Below are positions 52,042-60,425 of a DNA stretch of 64,000 nt, one piece after another (positions within the stretch are counted from its first letter, which is position 1; each line of letters opens with the position of its first letter). The notes under the pieces were generated by a model. It worked only from the letters and a program-made list of their open reading frames with translations. It was not told the DNA's origin and made no database searches. A program made the translations under genes and the position numbers. The DNA is taken from assembly GCA_036499025.1 (NCBI GenBank), contig DASYEM010000097.1, positions 5,670-69,669 on the forward strand. The letters are read 5' to 3'. Source of the DNA: Parvibaculum sp036499025 (GTDB lineage: Bacteria; Pseudomonadota; Alphaproteobacteria; Parvibaculales; Parvibaculaceae).

Positions 52042-52602
52042 CTACTCCGCCCCCGCCCCCATCGCCGCCGCATTCGACAGCCGCCGCACCACCGTCGCCC
52101 GGAACACCCAATACTGCACGCCGAATAGAACGAGTTTCGCGCCCATCGCGCCGAAGGCGATGAAGTAGCCCCAGATTGTCGGGCTCATCGTCAGGGCAAT
52201 GACGATATTGGAAATGCCGAGGCCGAACATCAGCGCCGCCCAGGCATAGCCCCAGCCGTCGATCATGCGGGCGGTGAGGTTCGCGGCCGCGATGGGCGGC
52301 AGGTAGCGGCCGATCCAGCCTTTGCGCAGCATCACGAAGCCGATGGCGAAGTGGATGATGCTGGGTTTCACCATCATGAAGCGCGGATCGTGCAGGTAAA
52401 GCGTCGCGCTGCCGAAGACGATGACGAGGGCGAGGCTCATCCATTGCATCAGATCGACCTTGCGGCCGCGCGCCTTCTGATACCCGATCTGGCCGATGCC
52501 GACGGCGATCGCCGCGCCGGTGGCGATATAGATGTCGCCGATGGCCATGTAGAGCGCGACGAAAAAGATCGTCGACAGCATGTCGTTCAGAAATTCCTTC
52601 AT
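52042..52602 (-). CDS. YciB/IspZ family membrane protein (septation protein A-like)
   Basis: This 186-residue protein has five or six hydrophobic segments. The diagnostic segment LMQWMSLALVIVFGSATLYL followed by HDPRFMMVKPSIIHFAIGFV is characteristic of YciB/IspZ, and MLRKGWIGRYLPPI also fits. In enterobacteria YciB acts in cell-envelope synthesis and division. Here it is the third gene of an operon with a winged-helix regulator and a membrane protein, so it is under a dedicated operator, which is unusual for a housekeeping YciB. It is likely a paralogue with a specialised role (inference). Confidence 0.87.
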   Translation of the reverse strand: MKEFLNDMLSTIFFVALYMAIGDIYIATGAAIAVGIGQIGYQKARGRKVDLMQWMSLALVIVFGSATLYLHDPRFMMVKPSIIHFAIGFVMLRKGWIGRYLPPIAAANLTARMIDGWGYAWAALMFGLGISNIVIALTMSPTIWGYFIAFGAMGAKLVLFGVQYWVFRATVVRRLSNAAAMGAGAE

Positions 52603-52614
52603 GGCCGTCTCCCG

Positions 52615-52923
52615 TTATTCGGTTTTTCCGCGCGGCAGCAAGGTTTCGAGATGACTGACATAGTCGATGAGCGCCTGCCGCCCTTTCTCCGTCAGCGCGT
52701 AGGTCGTTTGCGGTTTGCGCCCGACGAATTTCTTTTCCATCGCGACGTAGCCCGCTTCTTCCAGTTTCCTCAGATGCACGCTCGCATTGCCGTCGGTCGT
52801 TTTCGTCGCGTCGCGGATCGTCGTGAAGTCGACACAGGCCCCGCCTGCGAGAAAGGCGACGATGGCGAGGCGCACGCGGCCCTGCAGCACATCGTCTATG
52901 GCGCTGTGGTCGAAATCGGCCAT
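52615..52923 (-). CDS. Winged-helix DNA-binding regulator
   Basis: This is a 102-residue winged-helix protein related to ArsR/MarR-like and PadR-like regulators. Segments: SAIDDVLQGRVRLAIVAFLA, FTTIRDATKTTDGNASVHLR (recognition helix region) and KLEEAGYVAMEKKFVGRKPQ with TYALTEKGRQAL, a typical wing. The ATG at 52923 is chosen; the frame runs further upstream into the next gene. It lies between a membrane-protein gene and the YciB-like gene, and probably binds the perfect palindrome at 53542. Confidence 0.88.
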   Translation of the reverse strand: MADFDHSAIDDVLQGRVRLAIVAFLAGGACVDFTTIRDATKTTDGNASVHLRKLEEAGYVAMEKKFVGRKPQTTYALTEKGRQALIDYVSHLETLLPRGKTE

Positions 52924-52927
52924 GTGT

Positions 52928-53527
52928 TTATGGGCGCCGGAGCCAGAGCACGAGGCCCGGCAGGAACAGGAGCGCGAGCATGAAGACACCGCCCGCGACG
53001 AGTTGCTCGGGTTGGTCGCGCATGATGAAGAGAACAGCCGCCGCCGCCCACCAGCCGAAAGCGAGGCCGCGCAGCCAGCCGATGCCACTCACCGTCCCGC
53101 TGACGAAGAAGCACAAGCCCAGCATCGCCGCCGTCACCGTGTCGAACCAATCGGGATGGTGCGTGTCGCTGGAAGCGAGAACCGCGAGCGTCATGGCGGT
53201 CAGGCCATAACCGAGCCAGATAGACCTCAGTGTACGGACCATTGGCGAGGACATTACCTGCGTCTCCCGGCGCAAGAGCCTCGGGATCGCGGCGCGCAAC
53301 GAAAAAACCCAGGCAAGGCCGACCGGCACATACCAGATGAGGCGCGGATCGACCGACCAGAGATGGATCACATGGGCATAAGTGCCGAAATAGCCCGCCG
53401 CTATGGCCGCGCCCCAGACCGCGATATCGGCGCTGCGCATCCGGGCATAACTTCGCCCCTCTTCCAGAGCATTTTTGATGAAGGCGATTTCCTCGCGGAG
53501 ACTGTCCCCGCCCCTGTCGTCGCTCAT
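52928..53527 (-). CDS. Multi-pass membrane protein of unknown function
   Basis: This is a 199-residue membrane protein. After a soluble start (REEIAFIKNALEEGRSYARM) there are about six hydrophobic segments, including WGAAIAAGYFGTYAHVIHLW, LIWYVPVGLAWVFSL and a C-terminal FMLALLFLPGLVLWL. It starts with ATG at 53527, 15 bases downstream of the perfect palindrome, and is the first gene of a three-gene operon with the winged-helix and YciB-like genes. A membrane protein next to a small winged-helix regulator is a recurrent pairing and may be a sensor-regulator unit. I do not recognise a named function. Confidence 0.82.
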   Translation of the reverse strand: MSDDRGGDSLREEIAFIKNALEEGRSYARMRSADIAVWGAAIAAGYFGTYAHVIHLWSVDPRLIWYVPVGLAWVFSLRAAIPRLLRRETQVMSSPMVRTLRSIWLGYGLTAMTLAVLASSDTHHPDWFDTVTAAMLGLCFFVSGTVSGIGWLRGLAFGWWAAAAVLFIMRDQPEQLVAGGVFMLALLFLPGLVLWLRRP

Positions 53528-53541
53528 GGCCTCTCCCGAAT

Positions 53542-53572
53542 GCAATGTACTTTGTAATTTAAAGTACATTGC
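53542..53572. promoter_or_regulatory. Perfect 31-bp palindromic operator
   Basis: GCAATGTACTTT (53542-53553) and AAAGTACATTGC (53561-53572) are exact reverse complements with the spacer GTAATTT. It lies 15-45 bases upstream of the membrane-protein start and overlaps where the operon promoter should be. Most likely it is the operator of the winged-helix regulator encoded in the same operon. Confidence 0.8.
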
Positions 53573-53602
53573 GTTTCCTGTCAACAGGCAACGGGGAGGC
53601 AA

Positions 53603-53635
53603 CCGAACCAGACAACAAACAGGCGTCTGGTTCGG
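53603..53635 (-). terminator. Perfect 11-bp stem hairpin downstream of the small ABM-like gene
   Basis: CCGAACCAGAC (53603-53613) and GTCTGGTTCGG (53625-53635) pair exactly around an 11-base loop. It lies 30 bases past the stop of the gene at 53666 (minus strand). No T-run follows, so it is either a weak terminator or a transcript-end structure. The flanks carry repeated GGCAAC motifs. Confidence 0.45.
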
Positions 53636-53665
53636 CAACAACCGGCAAGTTTCCGGCAACAAAGG

Positions 53666-53983
53666 CTAGGCGAAAACCGGCCTCAAGCCGTAGGAATCCA
53701 GAAGCTGGAGGCTGAGCCGCGTCGCTTCGGGCGGCGCCACACAGCGTCCCATGACGTCTCTGGAATAGGTCTTGAAGCTCGCAAGTTCGGTCACGGCGGC
53801 GGAATCGTCTGTCTCCAAATTGACGAACAGATGGACGAATTCCTCGCCATTGCGAAAGAGCGCATAGGCCACATTGTCCGGCGTCGTGGCCCGAAGTTCG
53901 GCGAAGACCGCACGGGACAGGGTTTCGTTTTCTTCAGCGCATCCCGGCTTGGCGGTATAGCGCACCAGTGTCACCCTCTGCAT
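53666..53983 (-). CDS. Small dimeric alpha-beta barrel protein (ABM-like)
   Basis: This is a 105-residue protein. The pattern QRVTLVRYTAKPGCAEENET, then YALFRNGEEFVHLFVNLETD fits ABM-like dimeric barrels. Many members have no proven enzymatic activity. The ATG at 53983 is chosen because it opens the first strand; the frame is open further upstream. It is divergent from the ECF sigma-factor gene at 54163, and genes for small oxidoreductase-like proteins often accompany ECF41-type sigma factors, so it may be its target. Confidence 0.72.
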   Translation of the reverse strand: MQRVTLVRYTAKPGCAEENETLSRAVFAELRATTPDNVAYALFRNGEEFVHLFVNLETDDSAAVTELASFKTYSRDVMGRCVAPPEATRLSLQLLDSYGLRPVFA

Positions 53984-54162
53984 CGTCTCGATCCTTTCAT
54001 AAGGCGGCGCGCGGGATGCGCACCCATAAAGATCAGGACGCACGGAGAAGCGAAAAGGATTCCACGCGAATAAATTTTCCGGCGGCGAATCCTTTGACAG
54101 GTGCTCGACGTCATAAGATCGGGACTCCGTCGTCCGGCGGAGTGAGAGCGAAAGGAATGCGC

Positions 54163-55044
54163 ATGGCGGATGGAAACCTGGAGCCGGAAACCTTCAACAG
54201 GTTGATCGCCGAGATGCGTCCGCGCCTGCATCGTTACTGTGCGCGCATGGTCGGCTCCGCCTTCGACGGCGAAGATGTTGTGCAAGAAACGTTGATGAAA
54301 GCGGCGGAAGCATTCCCGGCCGCAGGTTCTATCGAGCGACCGGAAAGCTGGCTCTTCCGCATTGCGCATAACGCCGCTCTCGATGCCTTGCGTCGCCGCA
54401 AACGGCAATCGGCGATGCGCTCCGATATCGATCTGGCCGGATTGCCCGACGATGACGCCGCTGCCGATAGGCGCGTGGCGGCGGCGGCGAGCCTCGCCAC
54501 GCTCATGCATCTGCCCGCCGCGCAACGATCAAGCGTCGTGCTGATCGACGTTCTGGGTCATTCGCTTGCCGAGACAGCGGAGATTCTCAGCGCCAGTATT
54601 CCTTCCATAAAGGCGTCGCTGCATCGGGCGCGCGAGCATCTGAAGGAACTGGCCGGCGATCCTGAAGGCACCGCGCCTCGTTTCTCCGCCGATGAACGCG
54701 ACCGGCTGCGCGCTTATGCCGATCAATTCAACGCCAGGAATTTCGATGCCTTGCGCGACCTTCTGGCGGACGACGTGCGGCTCGACCTTGTCAATCGCAC
54801 GCGTCTGGCGGGTCGCAAAGACGTCTCGGTCTACTTCACTCGCTACGAAGCAGCCTCCGACTGGCACTTTTCACTTGGTCTTGCGGAGGGGCGGCCGGCG
54901 CTTTTGGTCAGCGATCCCGCCGACGCGACGAACGCCGCCGGTCATGTCGTGTTGCTCGATTGGGCGAATGGGCGGATCGCGCAAATTCGCGATTTCAAAT
55001 ATGCGCCCTACGTGATGGAGAGTCTGGCGATCTCGCCGCTCTAA
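54163..55044 (+). CDS. ECF sigma factor with C-terminal SnoaL-like domain (ECF41/SigJ-type)
   Basis: This is a 293-residue RNA polymerase sigma factor. Region 2 is visible (MRPRLHRYCARMVGSAFDGE, DVVQETLMKA) with the RIAHNAALDALRRRKR end. Region 4 is the segment LPAAQRSSVVLIDVLGHSLA with ETAEILSASIPSIKASLHRA. After residue 195 an NTF2/SnoaL-like domain follows (LRAYADQFNARNFDALRDLL). This fusion marks the ECF41/SigJ class, in which the C-terminal domain replaces an anti-sigma factor. The ATG at 54163 is six bases after AAAGGA; a second ATG lies at 54157. Confidence 0.9.
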   Translation: MADGNLEPETFNRLIAEMRPRLHRYCARMVGSAFDGEDVVQETLMKAAEAFPAAGSIERPESWLFRIAHNAALDALRRRKRQSAMRSDIDLAGLPDDDAAADRRVAAAASLATLMHLPAAQRSSVVLIDVLGHSLAETAEILSASIPSIKASLHRAREHLKELAGDPEGTAPRFSADERDRLRAYADQFNARNFDALRDLLADDVRLDLVNRTRLAGRKDVSVYFTRYEAASDWHFSLGLAEGRPALLVSDPADATNAAGHVVLLDWANGRIAQIRDFKYAPYVMESLAISPL

Positions 55045-55047
55045 AGA

Positions 55048-55077
55048 AAAAGGCCGCAACTTGCGCTGCGGCCTTTC
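55048..55077. terminator. Bidirectional terminator between the sigma factor and the acyl-CoA dehydrogenase genes
   Basis: AAAGGCCGCA (55049-55058) and TGCGGCCTTT (55067-55076) form a 10-bp stem with an 8-base loop. A-rich and T-rich flanks serve both converging genes. Confidence 0.85.
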
Positions 55078-55095
55078 ATTCCGATGCGCGTTTAT

Positions 55096-56226
55096 TTACG
55101 CGGCTTGCGAATAACGCTTCAGCTGATGATCGACATTGCCGAACTGCGTGTCGATCATGGTCAGGCGCTTGAAGTAATGGCCGACGCTGAGTTCGTCGGT
55201 CATGCCCATGCCGCCGTGAAGCTGCACGGACTGCTGGCCGACGAAACGCCCCGCCTTGCCGATCTGAACCTTCGCGCCCGCCGCCGCTTTCACGCGTTCG
55301 GCTTCGTTTTCTTCGAGCTTCAGATTGACCATGTAGGTCATCGAGACGGACTGCTCATAGGCCATGAACATGTCGACCATGCGATGCTGCAGCACCTGGA
55401 ACTTGCCGATCGGCACGCCGAACTGCTTGCGCGTCTTGCAGTATTCGACGGTGGCTTTGTTCAGCTCTCCCATGCAGCCGACGGCTTCGGCCGACAGCGC
55501 GGCGATGGCCTGATCCGTCACCTTCTCGACGAGCGGCAGACCCTTGCCTTCCGCGCCGATCAGCGCATCCGCGCCGACCTTCACGTTTTCAAAGGTGATT
55601 TCCGAAGCGCGGCGGCCATCGACGGTCGGATAGTCGCGCGTCGATACTCCGGGTGCGGATTTGTCGACGATGAAGACCGAGACGCCATCGCGGTCGCGCT
55701 GGCCGCCCGATGTGCGCGCGGTGACGATCAGCTTCTGCGCCCAGGGCGCGCCAAGCACGACGGCCTTGTAGCCGTTCAACGTATAGCCCGCGCCGTCCTT
55801 CTTCGCCGTGGTGACGAGGTCGGCGAGATTGTAGCGACCCTGCGGTTCGGCATAGGCGAAGGCCCAGACGGTCGAGCCGTCAACGATGCCGGGAATGTGC
55901 GCATCCTGCTGCGCCTTCGATGCGCCTTCGCGCAGGAAGCCGCCCGCGAGCACAACCGTTTCGACGAAAGGCTCGACGACGAGGTGGCGTCCGAATTCTT
56001 CCATCAGGATCATCGTTTCGATGGAGCCGCCGCCGAGGCCGCCCAGCTCTTCGGAGAAAGGCGCGGCGAGCAGACCGAGATCGGCGAACTGCTTCCACAT
56101 GGCCGGGTTCCAGCCATCGGCCGACTTCACGATCTTGCGGCGCGTGTCGAAATCATATTTGTCGGCGAGCAAGCTCTGCACCGAATTGCGGAGCAGCGTC
56201 TGTTCCTCGGTGAACGAAAAATCCAT
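55096..56226 (-). CDS. pimD: Acyl-CoA dehydrogenase, PimD-like small subunit
   Basis: This 376-residue protein has the layout of the small subunit of a two-component acyl-CoA dehydrogenase such as pimeloyl-CoA dehydrogenase. It starts MDFSFTEEQTLLRNSVQSLL and has the FAD-contact segment FAYAEPQGRYNLADLVTTA, which is degenerate compared with EPGAGSD-type enzymes, and VQLHGGMGMTDELSVGHYFK near the end. It lacks the C-terminal YEGT motif. It is 44 bases downstream of the large-subunit gene. Together they probably form a heteromeric enzyme for dicarboxyl- or alicyclic acyl-CoA; the substrate is an inference. Confidence 0.85.
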   Translation of the reverse strand: MDFSFTEEQTLLRNSVQSLLADKYDFDTRRKIVKSADGWNPAMWKQFADLGLLAAPFSEELGGLGGGSIETMILMEEFGRHLVVEPFVETVVLAGGFLREGASKAQQDAHIPGIVDGSTVWAFAYAEPQGRYNLADLVTTAKKDGAGYTLNGYKAVVLGAPWAQKLIVTARTSGGQRDRDGVSVFIVDKSAPGVSTRDYPTVDGRRASEITFENVKVGADALIGAEGKGLPLVEKVTDQAIAALSAEAVGCMGELNKATVEYCKTRKQFGVPIGKFQVLQHRMVDMFMAYEQSVSMTYMVNLKLEENEAERVKAAAGAKVQIGKAGRFVGQQSVQLHGGMGMTDELSVGHYFKRLTMIDTQFGNVDHQLKRYSQAA

Positions 56227-56270
56227 GTCCTACCCTTCCCTGTGTGTCGTGGTTTCTGCGGCGCCGCGGC

Positions 56271-57461
56271 TCAAAGGCCGAGCACCATTTTTGCGATGAT
56301 GTTGTGCTGGATCTCGTTCGAGCCGCCATAGATCGACGTCTTGCGCATGTTGAAATAATTCTGGCCCGCGCCGTTCGAGTGGGCGGGACCGGCAATGAAG
56401 TCATTGCCCGCCATCTCGCCCGTGGGCACGTTGACGAAGCCGTAATTACCGACGGCTTCAAGCGTCAGTTCGGTGATGCGCTGCTGTATCTCGGTGCCCT
56501 TGATCTTCAGGATCGAGGCTTCCGGTCCCGGGCCGCGACCCTTGCTCTCGGCGGCGAGCGTGCGCAGCTCGGTCACTTCAAGCGCGGAGAGATCGATCTC
56601 GAGTTCAGCGACCTTGCGCGCGAATTCGTCGGTCTTCAGCAGCGGCTCGCCGTCCATCAGTTCGGCTGTCGCGATCGACTTCAGACGTTCGATGGCTTTC
56701 TTGGAGCGCGCGACGCCGGCGATGCCGGAGCGTTCGTTGCCGAGCAGGAACTTCGCATAGGTCCAGCCCTTGTTCTCTTCGCCGATGCGGTTCTCGACCG
56801 GCACCTTCACGTCTTCCAGGAAGACTTCGTTCACTTCATGCGCGCCGTCCATCGTGATGATGGGGCGCACCGTGATGCCCGGCGTCTTCATGTCGATCAG
56901 CAGGAACGAGATGCCTTCCTGCGGCTTCGATGCCGGATCGGTGCGGACGAGACAGAACATCCAGTCGGCATATTGCGCCAGCGTCGTCCAGATTTTGTGA
57001 CCGTTGACGATGTAGTTGTCACCGTCGCGCACGGCGCGCGTCTTCAGGCCAGCGAGATCGGAACCGGCGCCCGGCTCCGAATAGCCCTGACACCACCAGT
57101 CGTCACCCGAGAGAATGCCGGGCAGGAAGCGCTTCTTCTGTTCGTCATTGCCGTAATTGAAGATCACCGGCCCGACCATGGCGAGGCCGAAGGGCAGCAG
57201 CGCCTGCGTCTCGGCGCGCGCATTCTCTTCGTTCCAGATGTAACGCTGGGTGATCGACCAGCCGGTGCCGCCGTATTGCGTCGGCCAATGCGGCACGACC
57301 CAGCCCTTCTTGTAGAGAATACGGTGCCACTGGAGGATGTCTTCCTTGGTCATCTCGCCACGCGTGCGGCGCGACTTCAGATCCTTGGGGTAGCTGTCGG
57401 CAATGAAAGTGCGGACTTCGTCGCGAAACGCGACTTCCTCCGGCGAAAAATTCATATCCAT
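56271..57461 (-). CDS. pimC: Acyl-CoA dehydrogenase, PimC-like large subunit
   Basis: This is a 396-residue acyl-CoA dehydrogenase. The FAD motif is CQGYSEPGAGSDLAGLKTRA and the following segment is WTTLAQYADWMFCLVRT. The end SIYGGSNEIQHNIIAKMVLG shows Gly where common members have the catalytic Glu, as in PimC and mycobacterial two-subunit enzymes. The ATG at 57461 follows a strong AGGAGGT ribosome site. It is transcribed together with the small subunit. A related unpaired large-subunit-like gene is at 38940. Confidence 0.9.
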   Translation of the reverse strand: MDMNFSPEEVAFRDEVRTFIADSYPKDLKSRRTRGEMTKEDILQWHRILYKKGWVVPHWPTQYGGTGWSITQRYIWNEENARAETQALLPFGLAMVGPVIFNYGNDEQKKRFLPGILSGDDWWCQGYSEPGAGSDLAGLKTRAVRDGDNYIVNGHKIWTTLAQYADWMFCLVRTDPASKPQEGISFLLIDMKTPGITVRPIITMDGAHEVNEVFLEDVKVPVENRIGEENKGWTYAKFLLGNERSGIAGVARSKKAIERLKSIATAELMDGEPLLKTDEFARKVAELEIDLSALEVTELRTLAAESKGRGPGPEASILKIKGTEIQQRITELTLEAVGNYGFVNVPTGEMAGNDFIAGPAHSNGAGQNYFNMRKTSIYGGSNEIQHNIIAKMVLGL

Positions 57462-57663
57462 TGAGTGACCTCCTGATCGGCAGGCCACCGCGCTGGTCAG
57501 CGCAGGCAACGATGCCGGGAATGCAATGACGGGCCGGTGCGAAGCCTCTCGCCCAGCCGCTTTATTTGGCGGTGATATTAGCCACGCGGGCGCTTGTTGC
57601 AAGGCCGACGGTCGATGAGGAATGAACGGCGCGCTGTGCGCCCATGGACGGCTGGAGCCGGCC

Positions 57664-59100
57664 TCAAAGCGAATTGACGAAAGCGACGAGGCTGGCGCGT
57701 TCCTTTGCGTTCAAGGCCTTAAAGCGCTCGCGGGCCGCTTCGCCCTCCCCGCCGTGCCAAAGGATCGCTTCGGCAACGCCGCGCGCCCGGCCGTCATGCA
57801 GCAGCCGGTCATGGTCATTGACGTCGGGAATGAGGCCGATGCCCCAAAGCGGCGGCGTCCGCCATTCCGAACCCGTTGCCTCGAAATCGGGACGGCCATC
57901 GGCGAGCTCCGGCCCCATATCGTGTAGCAAGAGGTCGGTGAAGGCGTGGAACGTCTGGTTCGCAAGGCTGATCGGCGAGGCCATCGCGCCGCTCTTCATT
58001 GTTGGCGTGTGGCAGGCTGCGCAACCGATTTTGGCGAAGAGATCGCCCCCCGCCATAACTTGCGGATCATGCGAATTGCGCCGCGCAGGCACGGCCAGCG
58101 TGCGGCTGTAGAGAATGAGCTTGTCGAGAAATTCGTCGGAGAGTTCCGGCTTGCCGCCATCAATGGCGGCGGCGCAGGCCGTCTGAACGCTGGTGCAGTT
58201 CTGTCCCGGATGTATGGTGGTCGACAGGCCGACATCGCCGAAAGCGGCGGCGGTGTCTTGCGCGCGCAATGTGGGTTGATTGGCTTTCCAGCCGAAACGT
58301 CCGACGACTTTTTTACCCGTCTCGGGGTCGGGAACCCAGTTCGGACGGCCGGAGACCCCATCGCCGTCGCGGTCGTCGGGGTCGGCATTCTTCAGAATGT
58401 CGTCCTCATAAACCGCTTCGAGAAGCCCAAGCCCGAAGACCTGATTGGCGACGCGCGGCGAGACCATGATGTTGTCGCCCAGCGGACCGAATGCCAGATC
58501 CGTGATCGTGAAGATCGGCTTTTGCAATTCATAAGCCGTACCGTCGTCATATGCGCCGTGGATCGTTTCCCATTTGAGATTGACCTTGGCTTCGGCGGGC
58601 ACGCCGAGGATCGATCGGTCGTTGATCTGGTCGCCGTAAGCTGGATGCGGCTTCGGCCCGCCGTTCGCATCCTTGCCGGGAATGGAAATGCGCAGCAGCA
58701 TCGAGTCGAAAGGCTCGCCAACCGCCAGCGGCGGGCGGCCGCGCCCATCGCGCGTATGGCAGCCCGAGCAGGACACGCGATTGAAGACGGGGCCGAGGCC
58801 GTCGAAAGCCAGAACCGAGCCCGGCGCCGTCGTCCAGTTCGTATTGAAGAGGCGATTGCCGAAGAAGAATATCCGCCGCTCTTCATCCGTCAGCACCGCG
58901 CCTGAATCCGCAAAAGCCGTGCGGTTGCTCAGCGCCGTCGTGTAATCGCCACCGGGCGGCGACGAGGGGTCCGGCATTTCGACCGCGATGACCGGCGTCG
59001 CATGATGCGACTTCAGTTCATGCGCGAGCCAGCCGACCGCAACAACGATAACGGCGGCAATCGTTGCAAGACCCCAAGGCGTCGCCCGTAGCTTCTTCAA
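57664..59100 (-). CDS. Di-haem oxidoreductase (DUF1111 / COG3488 'thiol oxidoreductase')
   Basis: This is a 478-residue periplasmic or membrane-anchored cytochrome c protein. An N-terminal anchor is WGLATIAAVIVVAVGWLAHE. Two c-type haem sites are clear: CSGCHTRDGRG near residue 115 and CAACHTPTMKSG near 360. The rest matches the di-haem peroxidase-like fold of COG3488. Members sit next to imelysin genes, as here, where the imelysin gene lies just upstream and ends eight bases before. The enzyme probably has a redox role in periplasmic iron handling; its substrate is not established. Confidence 0.88.
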   Translation of the reverse strand: MKKLRATPWGLATIAAVIVVAVGWLAHELKSHHATPVIAVEMPDPSSPPGGDYTTALSNRTAFADSGAVLTDEERRIFFFGNRLFNTNWTTAPGSVLAFDGLGPVFNRVSCSGCHTRDGRGRPPLAVGEPFDSMLLRISIPGKDANGGPKPHPAYGDQINDRSILGVPAEAKVNLKWETIHGAYDDGTAYELQKPIFTITDLAFGPLGDNIMVSPRVANQVFGLGLLEAVYEDDILKNADPDDRDGDGVSGRPNWVPDPETGKKVVGRFGWKANQPTLRAQDTAAAFGDVGLSTTIHPGQNCTSVQTACAAAIDGGKPELSDEFLDKLILYSRTLAVPARRNSHDPQVMAGGDLFAKIGCAACHTPTMKSGAMASPISLANQTFHAFTDLLLHDMGPELADGRPDFEATGSEWRTPPLWGIGLIPDVNDHDRLLHDGRARGVAEAILWHGGEGEAARERFKALNAKERASLVAFVNSL

Positions 59101-59107
59101 GTCTGCC

Positions 59108-60334
59108 TTACTCTTTCGCGACCGTGATGTTCAGGCCGAGCTTCTTGCCGACTTCGATGATGAGCTTGGCTTCTTCCTGGAGATCGGCGACCGCCGCTTC
59201 CATTTTCTTGCGTTCGGCGCTGCCCTTCGGCGTTGCCAGCAGGCGATCGATCGGATGCGGGATGGCCGCAATCGATGCCGTCGTTTTGTTGAACTGGGCC
59301 GTCACCTGTTTTTCGAGCGCCGGATCGACGCGCGCGATGAGCGCCTGAATGCCCGAGCCCTTCCAGTCGCCATATTCGCCGAAATAAACATTGGCGATGC
59401 TCTGCTGGTCGGCCTTGTAGACGTTGTGCGTGTTGTCGCTGAAGCAGGAGGTTTCGTCTTCCTGATCGCCGCTATCCAGCGCAACCGACATGCGTTCGGT
59501 CGACAGTTCCGAACCGGCGAGCGTCGCCATGCCCGTCAGGATGCGTCCGAGCGCGTCGCGCTGATCGAGCGCCACGAAATCCTTCACATAGACCTTGCCA
59601 TTGTTCATGTCCCACTGGGCCGAAAGCCAGAGCAGGTCTTCGACGATGCCATCGGTGACGGTCGTGAGGTAAAGACGGCGGCGGTCTTTGATGGCGTCGC
59701 CCTTCTTGTAATCGGAAGCGGGGCGCGCGCCAGGACCCGTCGCGCTGAGATCCTGGCCCCAGAGCAGAAATTCAACAGCGTGGAAGCCCGTCGTCACGTC
59801 GGCTTCGTCGCTGACCTGATCGCGATCGCGGATGCTCTTCTGGCTGATCTTGATCGATGTGTCGTTGATGATGCCCGACTTCGGATCGCCCTTGGTGTAG
59901 TCGATGAAAGCTTCGTTGAGCGGCCAAGCGTTCAAGCGGCCTTCCGGGCCTTCGTCGCCTTCCTTGTTTTTCGCAAAGTCGATGGGGCCCTGATAGAAGC
60001 GATAAGCTTCCGTGTACGAATAAACGATATGCGCATCGAGCCAGGACTTGCGGGCCGCGGCGAGCGTCTTGTCGTTCGGATTGGCGAGGAAGGCGTTGAT
60101 CGCCTTCTGCATCGTCACGGACTTTTTGTAGGCCGCGTCATAAGAGCGATGAACGAGATCGGTATAGGAGATGATTTCGGCGGCGGCGCCATAGGTCGGC
60201 GCGGCGGCGCCGGCGGCGGCGAAGTTGGAAGGGATCACGCCGGGGCCCGACGCCTGAGCCGGCATTTGGGCGGCAATCATTGCGCTCAGGATTGCTGCTG
60301 TCGTGAAAAGCCCTGTTTTCAGCCCTTTTTTCAT
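59108..60334 (-). CDS. Imelysin family (IrpA-like) periplasmic iron-regulated protein
   Basis: This is a 408-residue exported protein with a signal peptide (MKKGLKTGLFTTAAILSAMI, then AAQMPAQA). The imelysin GxHxxE motif is GFHAVEFLLWGQDLS. Imelysins are iron-regulated proteins that bind or scavenge periplasmic iron or haem; their peptidase activity is disputed. The ATG at 60334 (MKKGLK) is chosen; the frame is open upstream to 60421. It is followed by the di-haem oxidoreductase gene. An AT-rich stretch upstream (60395-60420) could hold a Fur or Irr site, but no full consensus is seen. Confidence 0.9.
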   Translation of the reverse strand: MKKGLKTGLFTTAAILSAMIAAQMPAQASGPGVIPSNFAAAGAAAPTYGAAAEIISYTDLVHRSYDAAYKKSVTMQKAINAFLANPNDKTLAAARKSWLDAHIVYSYTEAYRFYQGPIDFAKNKEGDEGPEGRLNAWPLNEAFIDYTKGDPKSGIINDTSIKISQKSIRDRDQVSDEADVTTGFHAVEFLLWGQDLSATGPGARPASDYKKGDAIKDRRRLYLTTVTDGIVEDLLWLSAQWDMNNGKVYVKDFVALDQRDALGRILTGMATLAGSELSTERMSVALDSGDQEDETSCFSDNTHNVYKADQQSIANVYFGEYGDWKGSGIQALIARVDPALEKQVTAQFNKTTASIAAIPHPIDRLLATPKGSAERKKMEAAVADLQEEAKLIIEVGKKLGLNITVAKE

Positions 60335-60425
60335 CGTCTCGCTCCGTTCGCGGAATGGCAGAAGCTGGCCGCCCCAGCGAACCAGTTGCGAACGAATTTC
60401 ATTTTCATTGGCATCTGTCAAGCGT

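Noticed and set aside
54090..54130. ECF41-type autoregulatory promoter upstream of the sigma-factor gene
   Set aside because: A TTGACA-like and a CGTC-like motif are present, but they are only about nine bases apart, too close for a -35/-10 pair.
60395..60420. Fur or Irr box upstream of the imelysin gene
   Set aside because: The AT-rich stretch (GAATTTCATTTTCATTGG) is suggestive but has no good inverted-repeat match to either consensus. It is left as a possibility only.
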